This document shows, one piece after another, positions 40,375-49,829 of a DNA stretch of 52,704 nt. The DNA comes from Treponema sp. UBA1793 (GTDB lineage Bacteria > Spirochaetota > Spirochaetia > Treponematales > Treponemataceae). Each line of letters starts with the position of its first letter. Position 1 is the stretch's first letter. The notes under the pieces were generated by a model, which did not search any database, was not told the origin of the DNA, and saw nothing but the letters and a program-made list of their open reading frames with translations. The stretch lies in the NCBI GenBank assembly GCA_002314445.1, contig DCFX01000096.1, positions 1 through 52,704 of the forward strand. The letters are read 5' to 3'. Both the position numbers and the translations under genes were made by a program.

Positions 40375-41859
40375 ATGAATGAAACTATTTTGCTGAAAAT
40401 GAAAAATATACATAAACGCTTCCCCGGCGTTAATGCCCTTGATAATGTTGATTTTGAATTACATGCCGGAGAAATTCATGCCCTCCTCGGCGAAAACGGC
40501 GCAGGAAAATCAACGTTAATTAAAATTCTCGGCGGAATTTACAGAGCGGACGATGGAGACATTTATATTAACGGAGAAAAAAAAGAAATTAATAATGTCT
40601 TCAGTGCACAGGAAAACGGTATAGCAATCATACACCAGGAACTTGTTCTTGTTCCGCACATGACTGTTGCGGAAAACATCTATCTTGGACGTGAACCCAT
40701 GAAGGGTAAGTTCATCGACAGGGAAATGATGAATTCAGAAACAGAGAAATTGCTGAAAACTTATAGCATGTGTTTCACTCCTCAGACATTAATTGTCAAT
40801 TTAACAATCGCGCAGCAGCAGATGGTGGAAATCGTAAAGGCTGTTTCGAGTAATTCAAAAATTCTTGTAATGGACGAGCCGACTTCCTCCATTTCCGATA
40901 AGGAAGTAAATTTCCTGTTCAGTATTATGAAAACCCTTACAGCAAAAAAAGTCGGTATCATCTATATTTCTCATAAAATGAGTGAACTATGGCAGATATG
41001 CGACCGTGTGACGGTACTCAGGGACGGCCGGCTTGTCGGAACTGAGTGCGTAAACAACATAACAAAAGACAACCTCATTTCCATGATGGTCGGCCGTAAA
41101 CTGGAACAATATTATACAAGGGAATTTCAGTCCGGCGGCAAAACCGTTCTCCGGGCGGAACATCTCTGCGACGGGGAAATGGTAAAAGACGTTTCATTTG
41201 AACTGCATGAAGGGGAAATTCTCGGATTTGCAGGTCTCATAGGAGCCGGCAGAAGTGAAGCGATGCAGTGTATATTCGGGCTGAAGAAGAAGTACACAGG
41301 CAGCATATGGATAAAAGGAGAGGCAGTGCATTTTACATCCCCCGTCGATGCGGTAAAAAAAGGTCTGGCGCTTGTCCCTGAAGACCGCAAGCTTGAAGGC
41401 TTATACCATATACAAAGCGTAAAGTACAATGCAACAATCGAAGTCCTGAAAGAATTCATCAAAGGCATATATCTTAATAAAAAAACAGAAACTGATATTG
41501 CTGATAAATACGTCAGCATGATGAATACGAAAACGCCCTCCCTGAATCAGCCTGTAAGTCATCTTTCCGGAGGCAATCAGCAGAAGGTCATGATCAGCCG
41601 ATGGCTTGCAACAAATCCGTCCATACTTATTCTGGATGAACCGACGAGAGGTGTGGATGTCGGGGCGAAGGCGGAGATTTATTCAATTATGAACTATCTG
41701 GCGAAACAGGGCATTGCGATTATTATGATTTCCTCCGAACTGCCTGAAATTATTAATATGAGCGACAAAGTCTGCGTCATGGCGAATGGGACTGTAAAGG
41801 AATGTCTGCCGCATAATAAAGTGTCTCAGGAAGCAATAATGAAATTTGCTGCCGAGTAA
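40375..41859 (+). CDS. CUT2 sugar ABC ATPase (RbsA type)
   Basis: A 494-residue protein with two fused ATPase domains. Domain 1 has Walker A GENGAGKS (39-46) and Walker B ILVMDEPTSS but a degenerate signature (LTIAQQQM). Domain 2 has a reduced Walker A (GLIGAGRS), signature HLSGGNQQKV and Walker B LILDEPTRGVD. This asymmetric layout is normal for RbsA/XylG. It energises the permease encoded next. AGCAGG lies about 9 bases before the ATG. Confidence 0.94.
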   Translation: MNETILLKMKNIHKRFPGVNALDNVDFELHAGEIHALLGENGAGKSTLIKILGGIYRADDGDIYINGEKKEINNVFSAQENGIAIIHQELVLVPHMTVAENIYLGREPMKGKFIDREMMNSETEKLLKTYSMCFTPQTLIVNLTIAQQQMVEIVKAVSSNSKILVMDEPTSSISDKEVNFLFSIMKTLTAKKVGIIYISHKMSELWQICDRVTVLRDGRLVGTECVNNITKDNLISMMVGRKLEQYYTREFQSGGKTVLRAEHLCDGEMVKDVSFELHEGEILGFAGLIGAGRSEAMQCIFGLKKKYTGSIWIKGEAVHFTSPVDAVKKGLALVPEDRKLEGLYHIQSVKYNATIEVLKEFIKGIYLNKKTETDIADKYVSMMNTKTPSLNQPVSHLSGGNQQKVMISRWLATNPSILILDEPTRGVDVGAKAEIYSIMNYLAKQGIAIIMISSELPEIINMSDKVCVMANGTVKECLPHNKVSQEAIMKFAAE

Positions 41860-41874
41860 TACAGGAGAAAAAAA

Positions 41875-42858
41875 ATGGATAATAAAGGAAAATCCGACAT
41901 AAAAATCAAACAGGGTGCGTATCAGTATTTTAAAGAGAATATGGGCATAATAATAGCATTTATAGTGCTGTTCGGTTTTCTGGCGTTAAACCCAATAACG
42001 ATGCACGCATTCCTCACATCGCAGAATATGTTCAATGTCCTGAGACAGATATCGACAAACATGTACCTGGCCTGCGCAATGACAATGGTCATTATTCTCG
42101 GCGGCATTGATTTGTCGGTAGGTTCAATAATAGCGCTTTCCGGCTGTGTCGCTGCAGCATGCGTCGTCCGGCACGGTATGTCGATTCCCGTTTCGCTCAT
42201 AATGGGAATTTTTGTCGGGCTGCTGTTCGGCATGATTAACGGATTCATTATTGCCAAAACGACAATTCCTGCGTTTATAGTAACCCTTGCAACGATGGAT
42301 ATTGCCAGAGGTTTTGCATATGTATATACGGGCGGTTCTCCCGTCCGTGTAGTTTCAAAGGCATGGCAGTTTATCGGAGCCGGATACATCGGCAGAATAC
42401 CCGTACCGGTTATCATAATGATTGTGCTGTTAATTATTACCGCCCTGATTATGAACAATACCCGGCCCGGCAGGCATATTTATGCCGTCGGCGGAAACGT
42501 CACGGCCGCAGTCTTTTCCGGTATTTCCGTAAAAAAAATAAAATTCCAGGTATATGCATACTCAGGACTAATGGCGGGAATAGCCGGTGTCGTTCTCGCT
42601 TCCCGCATGTATTCAGGACAGCCGACTGCCGGAAACGGTGCGGAAATGGATGCAATTGCAGCTGTCGTCGTAGGCGGTACGTCGATGGCGGGAGGTTCAG
42701 GCAAAATAGGCGGCACCATAATAGGCGCGCTTATCATAGGCTTTCTCAACAACGGCCTTAACCTTATGAACGTCAACTCTTTCTGGCAGTATGTCGTAAA
42801 GGGTGTCGTCATCCTTCTCGCAGTCTTTCTTGATTTCGTACGCAATAATAAAAAATAA
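41875..42858 (+). CDS. CUT2 sugar ABC permease (RbsC type)
   Basis: A 327-residue inner-membrane permease with 8-10 predicted helices. Family motifs GGIDLSVGSIIALSG (about 79-93) and MDAIAAVVVGGTSMAGG (about 258-274) are present. AGGAG lies upstream of the ATG, 15 bases after the ATPase stop. It forms the channel of the importer with its neighbours. Confidence 0.94.
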   Translation: MDNKGKSDIKIKQGAYQYFKENMGIIIAFIVLFGFLALNPITMHAFLTSQNMFNVLRQISTNMYLACAMTMVIILGGIDLSVGSIIALSGCVAAACVVRHGMSIPVSLIMGIFVGLLFGMINGFIIAKTTIPAFIVTLATMDIARGFAYVYTGGSPVRVVSKAWQFIGAGYIGRIPVPVIIMIVLLIITALIMNNTRPGRHIYAVGGNVTAAVFSGISVKKIKFQVYAYSGLMAGIAGVVLASRMYSGQPTAGNGAEMDAIAAVVVGGTSMAGGSGKIGGTIIGALIIGFLNNGLNLMNVNSFWQYVVKGVVILLAVFLDFVRNNKK

Positions 42859-42873
42859 TACAGGAGATGCAAT

Positions 42874-43758
42874 ATGACGGTTTCATTGTGCGATGTTTTA
42901 AAAACAGCAGAAAAAAATAATACTGCAGTCGGGGCATTTAACGTACCCAACTGGGAATCGGCGGAAGCAATAACCGGAGCGGCAGAGGAAACCAATAAAC
43001 CGGTAATACTTAATTACGCTCCCCTTCACGCTCCCTTTATGAGCATGGAAGATGCAGCGGAAATCATGAAGTACTTTGCAGACAAAGCAAAAGTTCCCGT
43101 GTGTGTGCATCTTGATCACGGAGACAGTTTTGAAACATGTATAAAAGCAATACAGCTTGGTTTTACTTCCGTAATGATTGATGCGTCTGCAGAACCGTAT
43201 GAAGAAAATATACAGATTACATCAGAAGTTGTTAAGGCGTCCCATGCTGTCGGAGTTTCCGTCGAAGCGGAACTGGGACACATTTTCGTTTCAGTCAACG
43301 GTGTCGGAAAGGCGCCAGTCAAAGTTGAAACGAAAGATTCATTCGGCGACGTAAACGATATATATACCCGGCCTGAAATGGCAAAAGATTTCGCAGCAAA
43401 GACCGGGGTTGATGCGCTTGCAATTGCATTCGGTACGGCGCATGGTATTTACGTTACGAAACCTGTCCTTGACCTTGACCGTATCAGCGAGATAAAGAGG
43501 GCTGTCGATATGCCGTTCGTCATGCACGGCGGTTCGGGGTTAAGCAAAGAAGAGTTTCAGACGGCAATACGGAACGGCATCAGAAAAATTAATTATTATA
43601 CGTACATGACGCTGAGCGGCGGTAAAGCCGTAAAAGAGGCAGCAGACAGGATGTCCGCCGGGGATACTGTCTTTTTCCATGATATTCCGGGTATAGCGGT
43701 AAAAGCAATGAAAGAAGATGTAAAACAGGCGATACGCATTTTCAGCAATGAAATATAA
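42874..43758 (+). CDS. Class II ketose-phosphate aldolase with altered NxxT loop
   Basis: A 294-residue zinc aldolase of the fructose/tagatose-bisphosphate family. Asp81 and His82 (VHLDHGD), Glu133 (EAELG), His190 (FGTAHGIY) and His218 (MHGGSGL) match acid and zinc positions. The loop after the last beta strand reads KINYYTYMTL where common members have N-V-x-T or N-x-D-T; this loop contacts the far end of the substrate. The altered loop and its neighbours suggest cleavage of a ketose 1-phosphate into dihydroxyacetone phosphate and a short aldehyde rather than a 1,6-bisphosphate (inference). The gene follows the permease by 15 bases, with AGGAG upstream. Confidence 0.87.
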   Translation: MTVSLCDVLKTAEKNNTAVGAFNVPNWESAEAITGAAEETNKPVILNYAPLHAPFMSMEDAAEIMKYFADKAKVPVCVHLDHGDSFETCIKAIQLGFTSVMIDASAEPYEENIQITSEVVKASHAVGVSVEAELGHIFVSVNGVGKAPVKVETKDSFGDVNDIYTRPEMAKDFAAKTGVDALAIAFGTAHGIYVTKPVLDLDRISEIKRAVDMPFVMHGGSGLSKEEFQTAIRNGIRKINYYTYMTLSGGKAVKEAADRMSAGDTVFFHDIPGIAVKAMKEDVKQAIRIFSNEI

Positions 43759-43769
43759 AGGGATATGCT

Positions 43770-44789
43770 ATGAAAAACGGTATTGTAGTTGCCGGGGCGC
43801 TCATTCTTGACAGACATTATGCGGCGGTTACCTATCCGGAAGAAGGCAGACTTGTTGAGATTCACGACATGCATGAGGACACAGGAGGCTCCGGCAATCT
43901 GATTATCGATCTTGCAAAGCTTGATAAAAATCTAACGGTACGCGTAAGCGCCCTGCTGGGTAGAGGCAGTTCCGGAAATACGGTTATGAAAGAACTCGGC
44001 CGGTACGCTAATATTGAAACAAAAGGTATTGTCCGGTACGGACATACGCCGGTTACAATCGTAATGGATGCAGACGATACTCATCAGCGTACATTTTTTT
44101 ATTATCCGGGTGCAGGCGATTATTATAATGAAAACTATATCGACTGGAGCGTGCTGCAGGGCGATATATTCCAGATTGACTATCTGCTCCTTATGAAAAG
44201 CCTTGACGCAGCCGATCCGGAATACGGTACCCATGCGGCCCGCATTCTGGCAGAAGCACAGAGACGCGGAATGAAAACTTCAATCGATATGGTTTCAAAA
44301 AAGGGAACGGGTGTCAGAGAAAGTGTCCGTGCCGCGTTGAAATATACGGATTTCTGCACAATCAACGAACTTGAAGCGCAGGAAGTCTCCGGCCTCCCCC
44401 TTACGGAACACGGGATACTCATAGAAAAAAACATGCGCCCTGTACTGGAAAAACTTGCAGCATGCGGAGTTTCTTCATGGATTATTATCCATGCAGCTTC
44501 ATGCAGCTTCGGCCTTGAGTGCAGAACGGGAGCATGCTTTAAGGTTCCGAATATTCCACTCCCTGACGGATATATAAAAGGAAAAACAGGTGCAGGAGAC
44601 GCCTACAGCGCAGGCGTTCTCTATGCAGCGTACAGGGAAATGTCAATCATTAACGCTATGAAACTGGGAACAGCCTGTGCATCCTGCTCGCTTTCTGAAG
44701 TCAACGGAACAGACGGGATGCGCTCTTATACGGAAGCATGCGCCCTGTATGACAAATACAAAGGAATCATTGAATATGAAAAGATCTGA
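43770..44789 (+). CDS. PfkB-family sugar kinase
   Basis: A 339-residue ribokinase-fold kinase. The sugar-binding motif TGGSGNLIIDLAKL lies at about 38-51 and the anion hole/catalytic base motif GKTGAGDAYSAGVLYA at about 271-286, with Asp277 as base. The residue before TGAGD is Lys rather than the usual Asp/Asn-Thr pair. In this operon it probably phosphorylates the ketose made by the isomerase encoded next. Whether it acts on C1 of a free sugar or on an existing phosphate cannot be told. It overlaps the isomerase gene by 14 bases. Confidence 0.88.
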   Translation: MKNGIVVAGALILDRHYAAVTYPEEGRLVEIHDMHEDTGGSGNLIIDLAKLDKNLTVRVSALLGRGSSGNTVMKELGRYANIETKGIVRYGHTPVTIVMDADDTHQRTFFYYPGAGDYYNENYIDWSVLQGDIFQIDYLLLMKSLDAADPEYGTHAARILAEAQRRGMKTSIDMVSKKGTGVRESVRAALKYTDFCTINELEAQEVSGLPLTEHGILIEKNMRPVLEKLAACGVSSWIIIHAASCSFGLECRTGACFKVPNIPLPDGYIKGKTGAGDAYSAGVLYAAYREMSIINAMKLGTACASCSLSEVNGTDGMRSYTEACALYDKYKGIIEYEKI

Positions 44790-45468
44790 AATAAACAGCA
44801 TCATAAAAGAGATGGAAAATATGCTCTGCAGGCATTCGGTATACCTTCCCCCCTTCTGCCTCTGGACTCCTCTTGAATGGGAAAAAAAAAATCATGAATA
44901 CGATGAAATACGGGACAATATGCTGGGATGGGATATAACGGATTTCGGGCTTGGAAATTTTAATAAAACGGGATTTGCGCTGATTACATTACGCAACGGC
45001 AATCAGCACAACCCCGCGTATAAGAAAGTATATGCAGAAAAACTTATTATGCTCAGAGAGGGACAGACAGCTCCCATGCACTACCACTGGAAAAAGAGCG
45101 AAGATATTATTAACCGTGGAGGCGGAACGCTCTGTATTTCCGTCAGAAACGGACGTGCAGACGGAGCCATCGATACATCTGATGTTCTTATTAATTCGGA
45201 CGGAAGATCATATTACGTAAAATCAGGTACGGGCATTCTGCTGAATCCCGGTGAAAGCATTACGCTGTGGCCGTATCAGTATCACGACTTTTCGGTTGGT
45301 AAGGGGACAGGTTCTGTCCTTATCGGCGAAGTATCACAGTGCAACGACGACACGACGGACAACTGTTTTTATGAGAAAGTCGGACGTTTTCCGGAAATAG
45401 AGAACGACGAAATTCCATACAGACTGCTGTGCAATGAATATCCCGCGGCAGCTGACATTACAAAATAA
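44776..45468 (+). CDS. D-lyxose/D-mannose ketol-isomerase (cupin family)
   Basis: A 230-residue cupin isomerase. The N-terminus MKRSEINSII and the metal motif HYHWKKSEDI (His102, His104, Glu109), with His170 in QYHDF, match D-lyxose isomerases such as Z5688 of E. coli O157:H7. These interconvert D-lyxose with D-xylulose and, more weakly, D-mannose with D-fructose, using manganese. The start at 44776 lies inside the kinase gene with AAGGA upstream; the longer frame from 44677 is not homologous at its N-terminus. It supplies the most specific clue to the substrate of the operon. Confidence 0.9.
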   Translation: MKRSEINSIIKEMENMLCRHSVYLPPFCLWTPLEWEKKNHEYDEIRDNMLGWDITDFGLGNFNKTGFALITLRNGNQHNPAYKKVYAEKLIMLREGQTAPMHYHWKKSEDIINRGGGTLCISVRNGRADGAIDTSDVLINSDGRSYYVKSGTGILLNPGESITLWPYQYHDFSVGKGTGSVLIGEVSQCNDDTTDNCFYEKVGRFPEIENDEIPYRLLCNEYPAAADITK

Positions 45469-45485
45469 TTCTCAGGAGTCTTTAT

Positions 45486-47582
45486 ATGAATAAAAATTCT
45501 TCAGGTACAATACCTGCAGATACGAAACGCAGAAGCATTATTGTGGATTTTTCCCTATGGCTCGGCATTGAAATCACGGCATTATTTATTATTCTGGGCT
45601 TGTCATCATATTTTACGGTAAAGAAAGGCTCGGTGCAAAGCTTTTCCGGCACCATGTCGGGCATGCTCCCGGTGTACGCAGATACGGTTGATTCATGGAA
45701 TCAGCAGCTTATCAGTGAAATGAAACAGTATACAAAATCCTACTTTGTGGCGGTCGGAGATACAGACGGCCTTATAAACTGGGTGCGGCAGAACAGGCAA
45801 CGCCGCTCAGAGTCTTTTACGGGCGTTGCATTCTGCGGAACGGACGGCACCGCACATACTGACGACGGACACGATTTTACCATATCGGATCGTACATATT
45901 ATAAAAAAATGATGAAGGATAAAACTGATTTTTATGTCAGCAACATGATTCAGTCTGAAACCGGCAGAACACCGGTATACGAAGTCTGTGCTGCGGCATA
46001 CAACACGCGTCATGAGAAGATAGGATTTTTTGCCGGCAGCGTTCCGTTTACCAGACTGCAGGAATATACAGAAAACAGTAAAGTAGGGAACAACGGCTCA
46101 CTCGGTATATTTGACGGAAACGGCATCTGTCTTGCGTATCACGACAAAGCAAAATCGATGACAGATATGAGTAAAAGTCAGGATCAGGGCTGGCGCACAG
46201 CCGTACAAAAAATGATAAAAAGAGAATCGGGCAGCAGAAAACTTGCAGACGGTTCATATGTATTTTTTGAGCCGGTTAAAAATACGCCGTGGTCTATAGC
46301 CGCCGTACTGACGGCATCCGAAGTAAATGCAACTGCAAACGCTCTCGGCAGGACGATGGTCATTCTTTTTCTGCTGTGCATCATCATACTCATTATTATA
46401 ACGGCGCTGACAATCCGCCATTTTATTAAACCGCTGGAAAATGTTGAAAAATCAATAAAAGACATCGCATCCGGCAATGCGGACCTTACCCGGCGTCTTG
46501 ACCGGACTGTTAATAATGAAATAGGTTCTGTCGTTATGGGATTTAACAAATTCGTAGGCAAACTTCAGGGAATTATGACGAACCTGAAAAATTCAAAAGA
46601 AACGCTTGCATCAAACGGCGATATGCTGCGTGCAGGCATTGCAAACACTTCGGACGCAATAACGCAGATATTGTCGGACATGGACGGCGTTAAAGAGGAA
46701 ATAACTAACCAGTCGGCAAGCGTCGAACAGACAGCAGGCTCCGTAACAGAAATTTCACAGAACATCATGTCGCTTGAAAAGATGATAGAAAACCAGGCGG
46801 GCGGCATTACGGAAGCGTCGGCAGCGGTGGAAGAAATGATAGGGAACATCGGCGGCGTAAACAAGTCCGTTGAGCAGATGGTAAAGTCATTCTCGTCACT
46901 CGAAGAACGGTCAAAAGACGGTATCGGCAAGCAGAGCCGGGTAAGCGAACAGATAAAACTTATCTCCACACAGTCCGAAATGCTCGAAGATGCAAATGCC
47001 GCAATAGCATCGATTGCAAACCAGACAAACCTTCTGTCAATGAACGCCGCAATAGAAGCAGCACACGCCGGAGATGCTGGAAAAGGATTCAGCGTCGTCG
47101 CAGATGAAATCAGAAAACTGTCCGAAACGTCTTCCTCACAGTCAAAGACAATCGGTGAAGAACTCAAAAAAATACAAAAATCAATCAGTTCTGTTGTAAC
47201 CATATCCGCAGAAAGTACAACTTCGTTCGGATATGTTTCCGAGAGCATTCAGGAAACGAATACGATTGTATCCCTGATAAAAAATGCAATGACAGAACAA
47301 TTGTCCGGTTCACAGCAGATAGGAGAAGCACTCCATCTCATGAACGACAGTACGGCGGAAGTCCGTACAGCATCGTCGGAGATGAGCGAGGGACAGAAAG
47401 CTATTCTTGACGAAGTAAAGCGTCTTCAGGATGCAACAGCATCAATGAACGAAAAGGTTCTCCAGATGGAATCCGGCGCCCGGAAGATACATAAAACGGG
47501 CTCCGAACTTGACGGTATAGCAAAAAGCACTGCCGATACTATTGAACGTATCGGCAGTCAGATTGACCAGTTCAAAGTATAA
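45486..47582 (+). CDS. Methyl-accepting chemotaxis protein with periplasmic Cache domain
   Basis: A 698-residue chemoreceptor. Helix 1 at about 21-45, a double-Cache-like periplasmic domain (about 50-275, with RTYYKKMMKDKTDFYVSN), helix 2 at about 290-312, HAMP, and a long signalling coiled coil whose tip reads NQTNLLSMNAAIEAAHAG. CAGGAG precedes the ATG, 17 bases after the isomerase stop, so it is the last gene of the sugar operon. It probably directs swimming toward the imported sugar or a related compound, either directly or through the binding protein. Confidence 0.93.
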   Translation: MNKNSSGTIPADTKRRSIIVDFSLWLGIEITALFIILGLSSYFTVKKGSVQSFSGTMSGMLPVYADTVDSWNQQLISEMKQYTKSYFVAVGDTDGLINWVRQNRQRRSESFTGVAFCGTDGTAHTDDGHDFTISDRTYYKKMMKDKTDFYVSNMIQSETGRTPVYEVCAAAYNTRHEKIGFFAGSVPFTRLQEYTENSKVGNNGSLGIFDGNGICLAYHDKAKSMTDMSKSQDQGWRTAVQKMIKRESGSRKLADGSYVFFEPVKNTPWSIAAVLTASEVNATANALGRTMVILFLLCIIILIIITALTIRHFIKPLENVEKSIKDIASGNADLTRRLDRTVNNEIGSVVMGFNKFVGKLQGIMTNLKNSKETLASNGDMLRAGIANTSDAITQILSDMDGVKEEITNQSASVEQTAGSVTEISQNIMSLEKMIENQAGGITEASAAVEEMIGNIGGVNKSVEQMVKSFSSLEERSKDGIGKQSRVSEQIKLISTQSEMLEDANAAIASIANQTNLLSMNAAIEAAHAGDAGKGFSVVADEIRKLSETSSSQSKTIGEELKKIQKSISSVVTISAESTTSFGYVSESIQETNTIVSLIKNAMTEQLSGSQQIGEALHLMNDSTAEVRTASSEMSEGQKAILDEVKRLQDATASMNEKVLQMESGARKIHKTGSELDGIAKSTADTIERIGSQIDQFKV

Positions 47583-47598
47583 CCGGCAGTACTGCCCG

Positions 47599-48831
47599 TT
47601 ATTTTACAAACTGCCTGATAAACGATTCACAGACAGCTTCGTACACAGAATCAGACTGCAGCCGGTAACAGGCAGAATCAGTATGCCATGACCACTCAGT
47701 CATACTGCTCACGTCAGGCTTACTTTCCATATCCATATTTGATGAAACAATCGCCCAGCTCCTGCGTCTGGACACGGGAACACCAAGATCCACCGCATCT
47801 GAACTGATAATCATATTCTTTTCCGGAGCGTCCGCATCAGGAGGCGCATCCAACGGCAGAATCTCCAATTCCAGAGATGGAGGAAGATCGTCAGAAGTTC
47901 CTGAAGTCACTGCATAATACACGTACAATGTCCGTACAAGTTTTCCATTAGCTGAATATTCGTCAATAGTCTGCCAATCTTTCGTATATTGAGCTTCATA
48001 GTCTGTGAGTGTTATTTCAGAAGGACAGGATATTTTGTATCCCAGTTCCCTTGAAAGTTTTTTCACTGACGTTTTCATTCTGAACTTCATAACGGAAACG
48101 GGATAAGATTTCATGGCCTGTAGTTCAGCAGGAGTCGCAGCCCGTTTCACAAGATCCGGTTTCCGGCCTTCAGGAGGAGAATCCTGAAAAAACCAGAATG
48201 AATTCTGACTGTCATACCACGAGTCCAGATACTGCTTCCGGTGCTGCGCTTCAAAATAGCTCAGGCGGTCATAATCTTTATCGCCGGAGTACCCGTCACC
48301 TAAGGCAACTCCACCTCCTTTTACGTCGTAGGTTATGTACCATTTACAATCGTTTATATCGATGTCGCTGCGAAACGTCAGACGGTTTGTTCCGGAATCA
48401 AAGGTATAATCATATCCGTCTATGGCGAGCCTGTCATTAAGTATGACATACATATTTTTCAGGTTAACGATACCGTTAAGGACATACGAATACGGAAACG
48501 CAGCTTCTCCCCGGACACTCACTATGCAGGTACTGAAGGGAACGGGTCTGTTAATGACAATCCGGGTTGTATCCTGATTATAACTCCAGTCAGCTGCCGA
48601 AAGTTCTATCTTTTTTGACCGGTCATTTTCGTCGACGAGCAGCACACTTTTTATGTTTGAAAAAACGCTGTACGTAAAAATATCACCATTCAAATCCTTT
48701 CCGGCATTTACAGATATATCGTGTTTTGCGCTGCCCGCATCAGGTGCAGAGACACAGGACACGCACACACTCCCTGCTGCAAGCAGGAACATACCGGAAA
48801 ACAAAAAAAACTTCCACAAATTTTTTTTCAT
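47599..48831 (-). CDS. Large lipoprotein of unknown function
   Basis: A 410-residue protein that I do not recognise. The signal sequence is followed by CVSC (Cys26), a probable lipobox. The mature part is beta-rich, with no catalytic motif I can name; it has a Tyr-rich central stretch and an acidic Pro-rich segment around 335-350 (PLDAPPDADAPEK). The start at 48831 has GGGGG five bases upstream; a longer frame to 48915 overlaps the neighbouring regulator gene. It converges with the chemoreceptor gene 16 bases away. It follows a membrane LuxR-type regulator on the same strand and may be its target. Confidence 0.72.
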   Translation of the reverse strand: MKKNLWKFFLFSGMFLLAAGSVCVSCVSAPDAGSAKHDISVNAGKDLNGDIFTYSVFSNIKSVLLVDENDRSKKIELSAADWSYNQDTTRIVINRPVPFSTCIVSVRGEAAFPYSYVLNGIVNLKNMYVILNDRLAIDGYDYTFDSGTNRLTFRSDIDINDCKWYITYDVKGGGVALGDGYSGDKDYDRLSYFEAQHRKQYLDSWYDSQNSFWFFQDSPPEGRKPDLVKRAATPAELQAMKSYPVSVMKFRMKTSVKKLSRELGYKISCPSEITLTDYEAQYTKDWQTIDEYSANGKLVRTLYVYYAVTSGTSDDLPPSLELEILPLDAPPDADAPEKNMIISSDAVDLGVPVSRRRSWAIVSSNMDMESKPDVSSMTEWSWHTDSACYRLQSDSVYEAVCESFIRQFVK

Positions 48832-48899
48832 TTGTACCCCCATATGAACAGATCCTACTCTATGAACTGCCTTCCGGGTATCGGCCGTAAGTATGATTT

Positions 48900-49745
48900 T
48901 CACTTTTTCCGGCATAAAGCGGCAGCTTCAAGCCTGTTCCGTGTTCCGGTCTTAAGAAATATGGACGAAAGATGGGTTTTTACCGTTGAAAGCGAAATAA
49001 ACAACGCTGCAGCGATTTCCTCGTTAGTCCTGCCGCGGCACAGTAAAACGAATACTTCCCTTTCTCTGGGAGACAATCCGTACTCTGCCGCGACAGAATT
49101 GATTCCATCGCCATCCGATTCTCCCTTTTGCAGCGGGGAAAAAGGCAGACTGATGAATTCATACAAAAGGAACAAAAACAATATGCCAGTCCTGCACAAT
49201 GCCGTAACAAATCCGGGAGCAAATGGCAGCAGCGAAAACAGAGCCGCACCAGACTGAATCAAACAATGCAGGAACAGCAGACGGAACGGCGGTACGTCCC
49301 TCAGTTCCCGCGGCAGCCTTTTTTCAGCGGCGTACACACCGAAACAAAGACCGGCACAGGCATACACGTCGCTGATGCGGACAACAAGCTGCAGGTGCTG
49401 GAGTGAAAGTCCGCCTCCGGCAAGAACAAGAAGTGAAAAGACCGGAACGGGAATAAAAGCCAGAACGAAAGTACGGATAAACGGTACCGGCAGCCGGCCG
49501 CAGGCAATTCCGATAAATCTGAGGCCGAAAAAGAGCATACAGCACAGGCAATACACACCGACAGCAAGAATAAACCGGAACGCAGAAGCACGGGGAAAAG
49601 AACTGAACCACGCAGGTGTACTCCACGTATAGAGAACGAGCGAAAGAAAATACAGAAAGGCAGCAGAGATACATCCTGCGGCATCTGAATATACAGCATA
49701 CAGCGGGGAACCGGTTTTAGATGGAAGAGAATATATTTTTTTCAT
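48900..49745 (-). CDS. Membrane-embedded LuxR-type transcriptional regulator
   Basis: A 281-residue protein with about six to seven predicted transmembrane helices (residues about 20-200) fused to a C-terminal LuxR helix-turn-helix (LSPREREVFVLLCRGRTNEE, then STVKTHLSSIF). There is no receiver or kinase domain, so signal sensing and DNA binding are in one membrane protein. The start is ATG 49745 or GTG 49763; neither has a ribosome binding site, and a TATACT box at 49777-49782 implies a short leader. Signal and targets are unknown. Confidence 0.8.
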   Translation of the reverse strand: MKKIYSLPSKTGSPLYAVYSDAAGCISAAFLYFLSLVLYTWSTPAWFSSFPRASAFRFILAVGVYCLCCMLFFGLRFIGIACGRLPVPFIRTFVLAFIPVPVFSLLVLAGGGLSLQHLQLVVRISDVYACAGLCFGVYAAEKRLPRELRDVPPFRLLFLHCLIQSGAALFSLLPFAPGFVTALCRTGILFLFLLYEFISLPFSPLQKGESDGDGINSVAAEYGLSPREREVFVLLCRGRTNEEIAAALFISLSTVKTHLSSIFLKTGTRNRLEAAALCRKK

Positions 49746-49776
49746 GCTACAAATCACCGGCACAATGGTACAGGAA

Positions 49777-49782
49777 AGTATA
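49777..49782 (-). promoter_or_regulatory. -10 box of the membrane LuxR-type gene
   Basis: TATACT on the minus strand, about 14 bases upstream of GTG 49763. No clear -35 is seen at standard spacing. Confidence 0.4.
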
Positions 49783-49829
49783 CGCCTGTGCCAAGCAGGG
49801 GAACTTGTATAACACGAATCAACCGAACA

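Noticed and set aside
46565..47248. A 227-codon minus-strand frame inside the chemoreceptor gene
   Set aside because: The plus strand encodes the highly conserved signalling tip; the antisense frame has low-complexity composition and no start signal.
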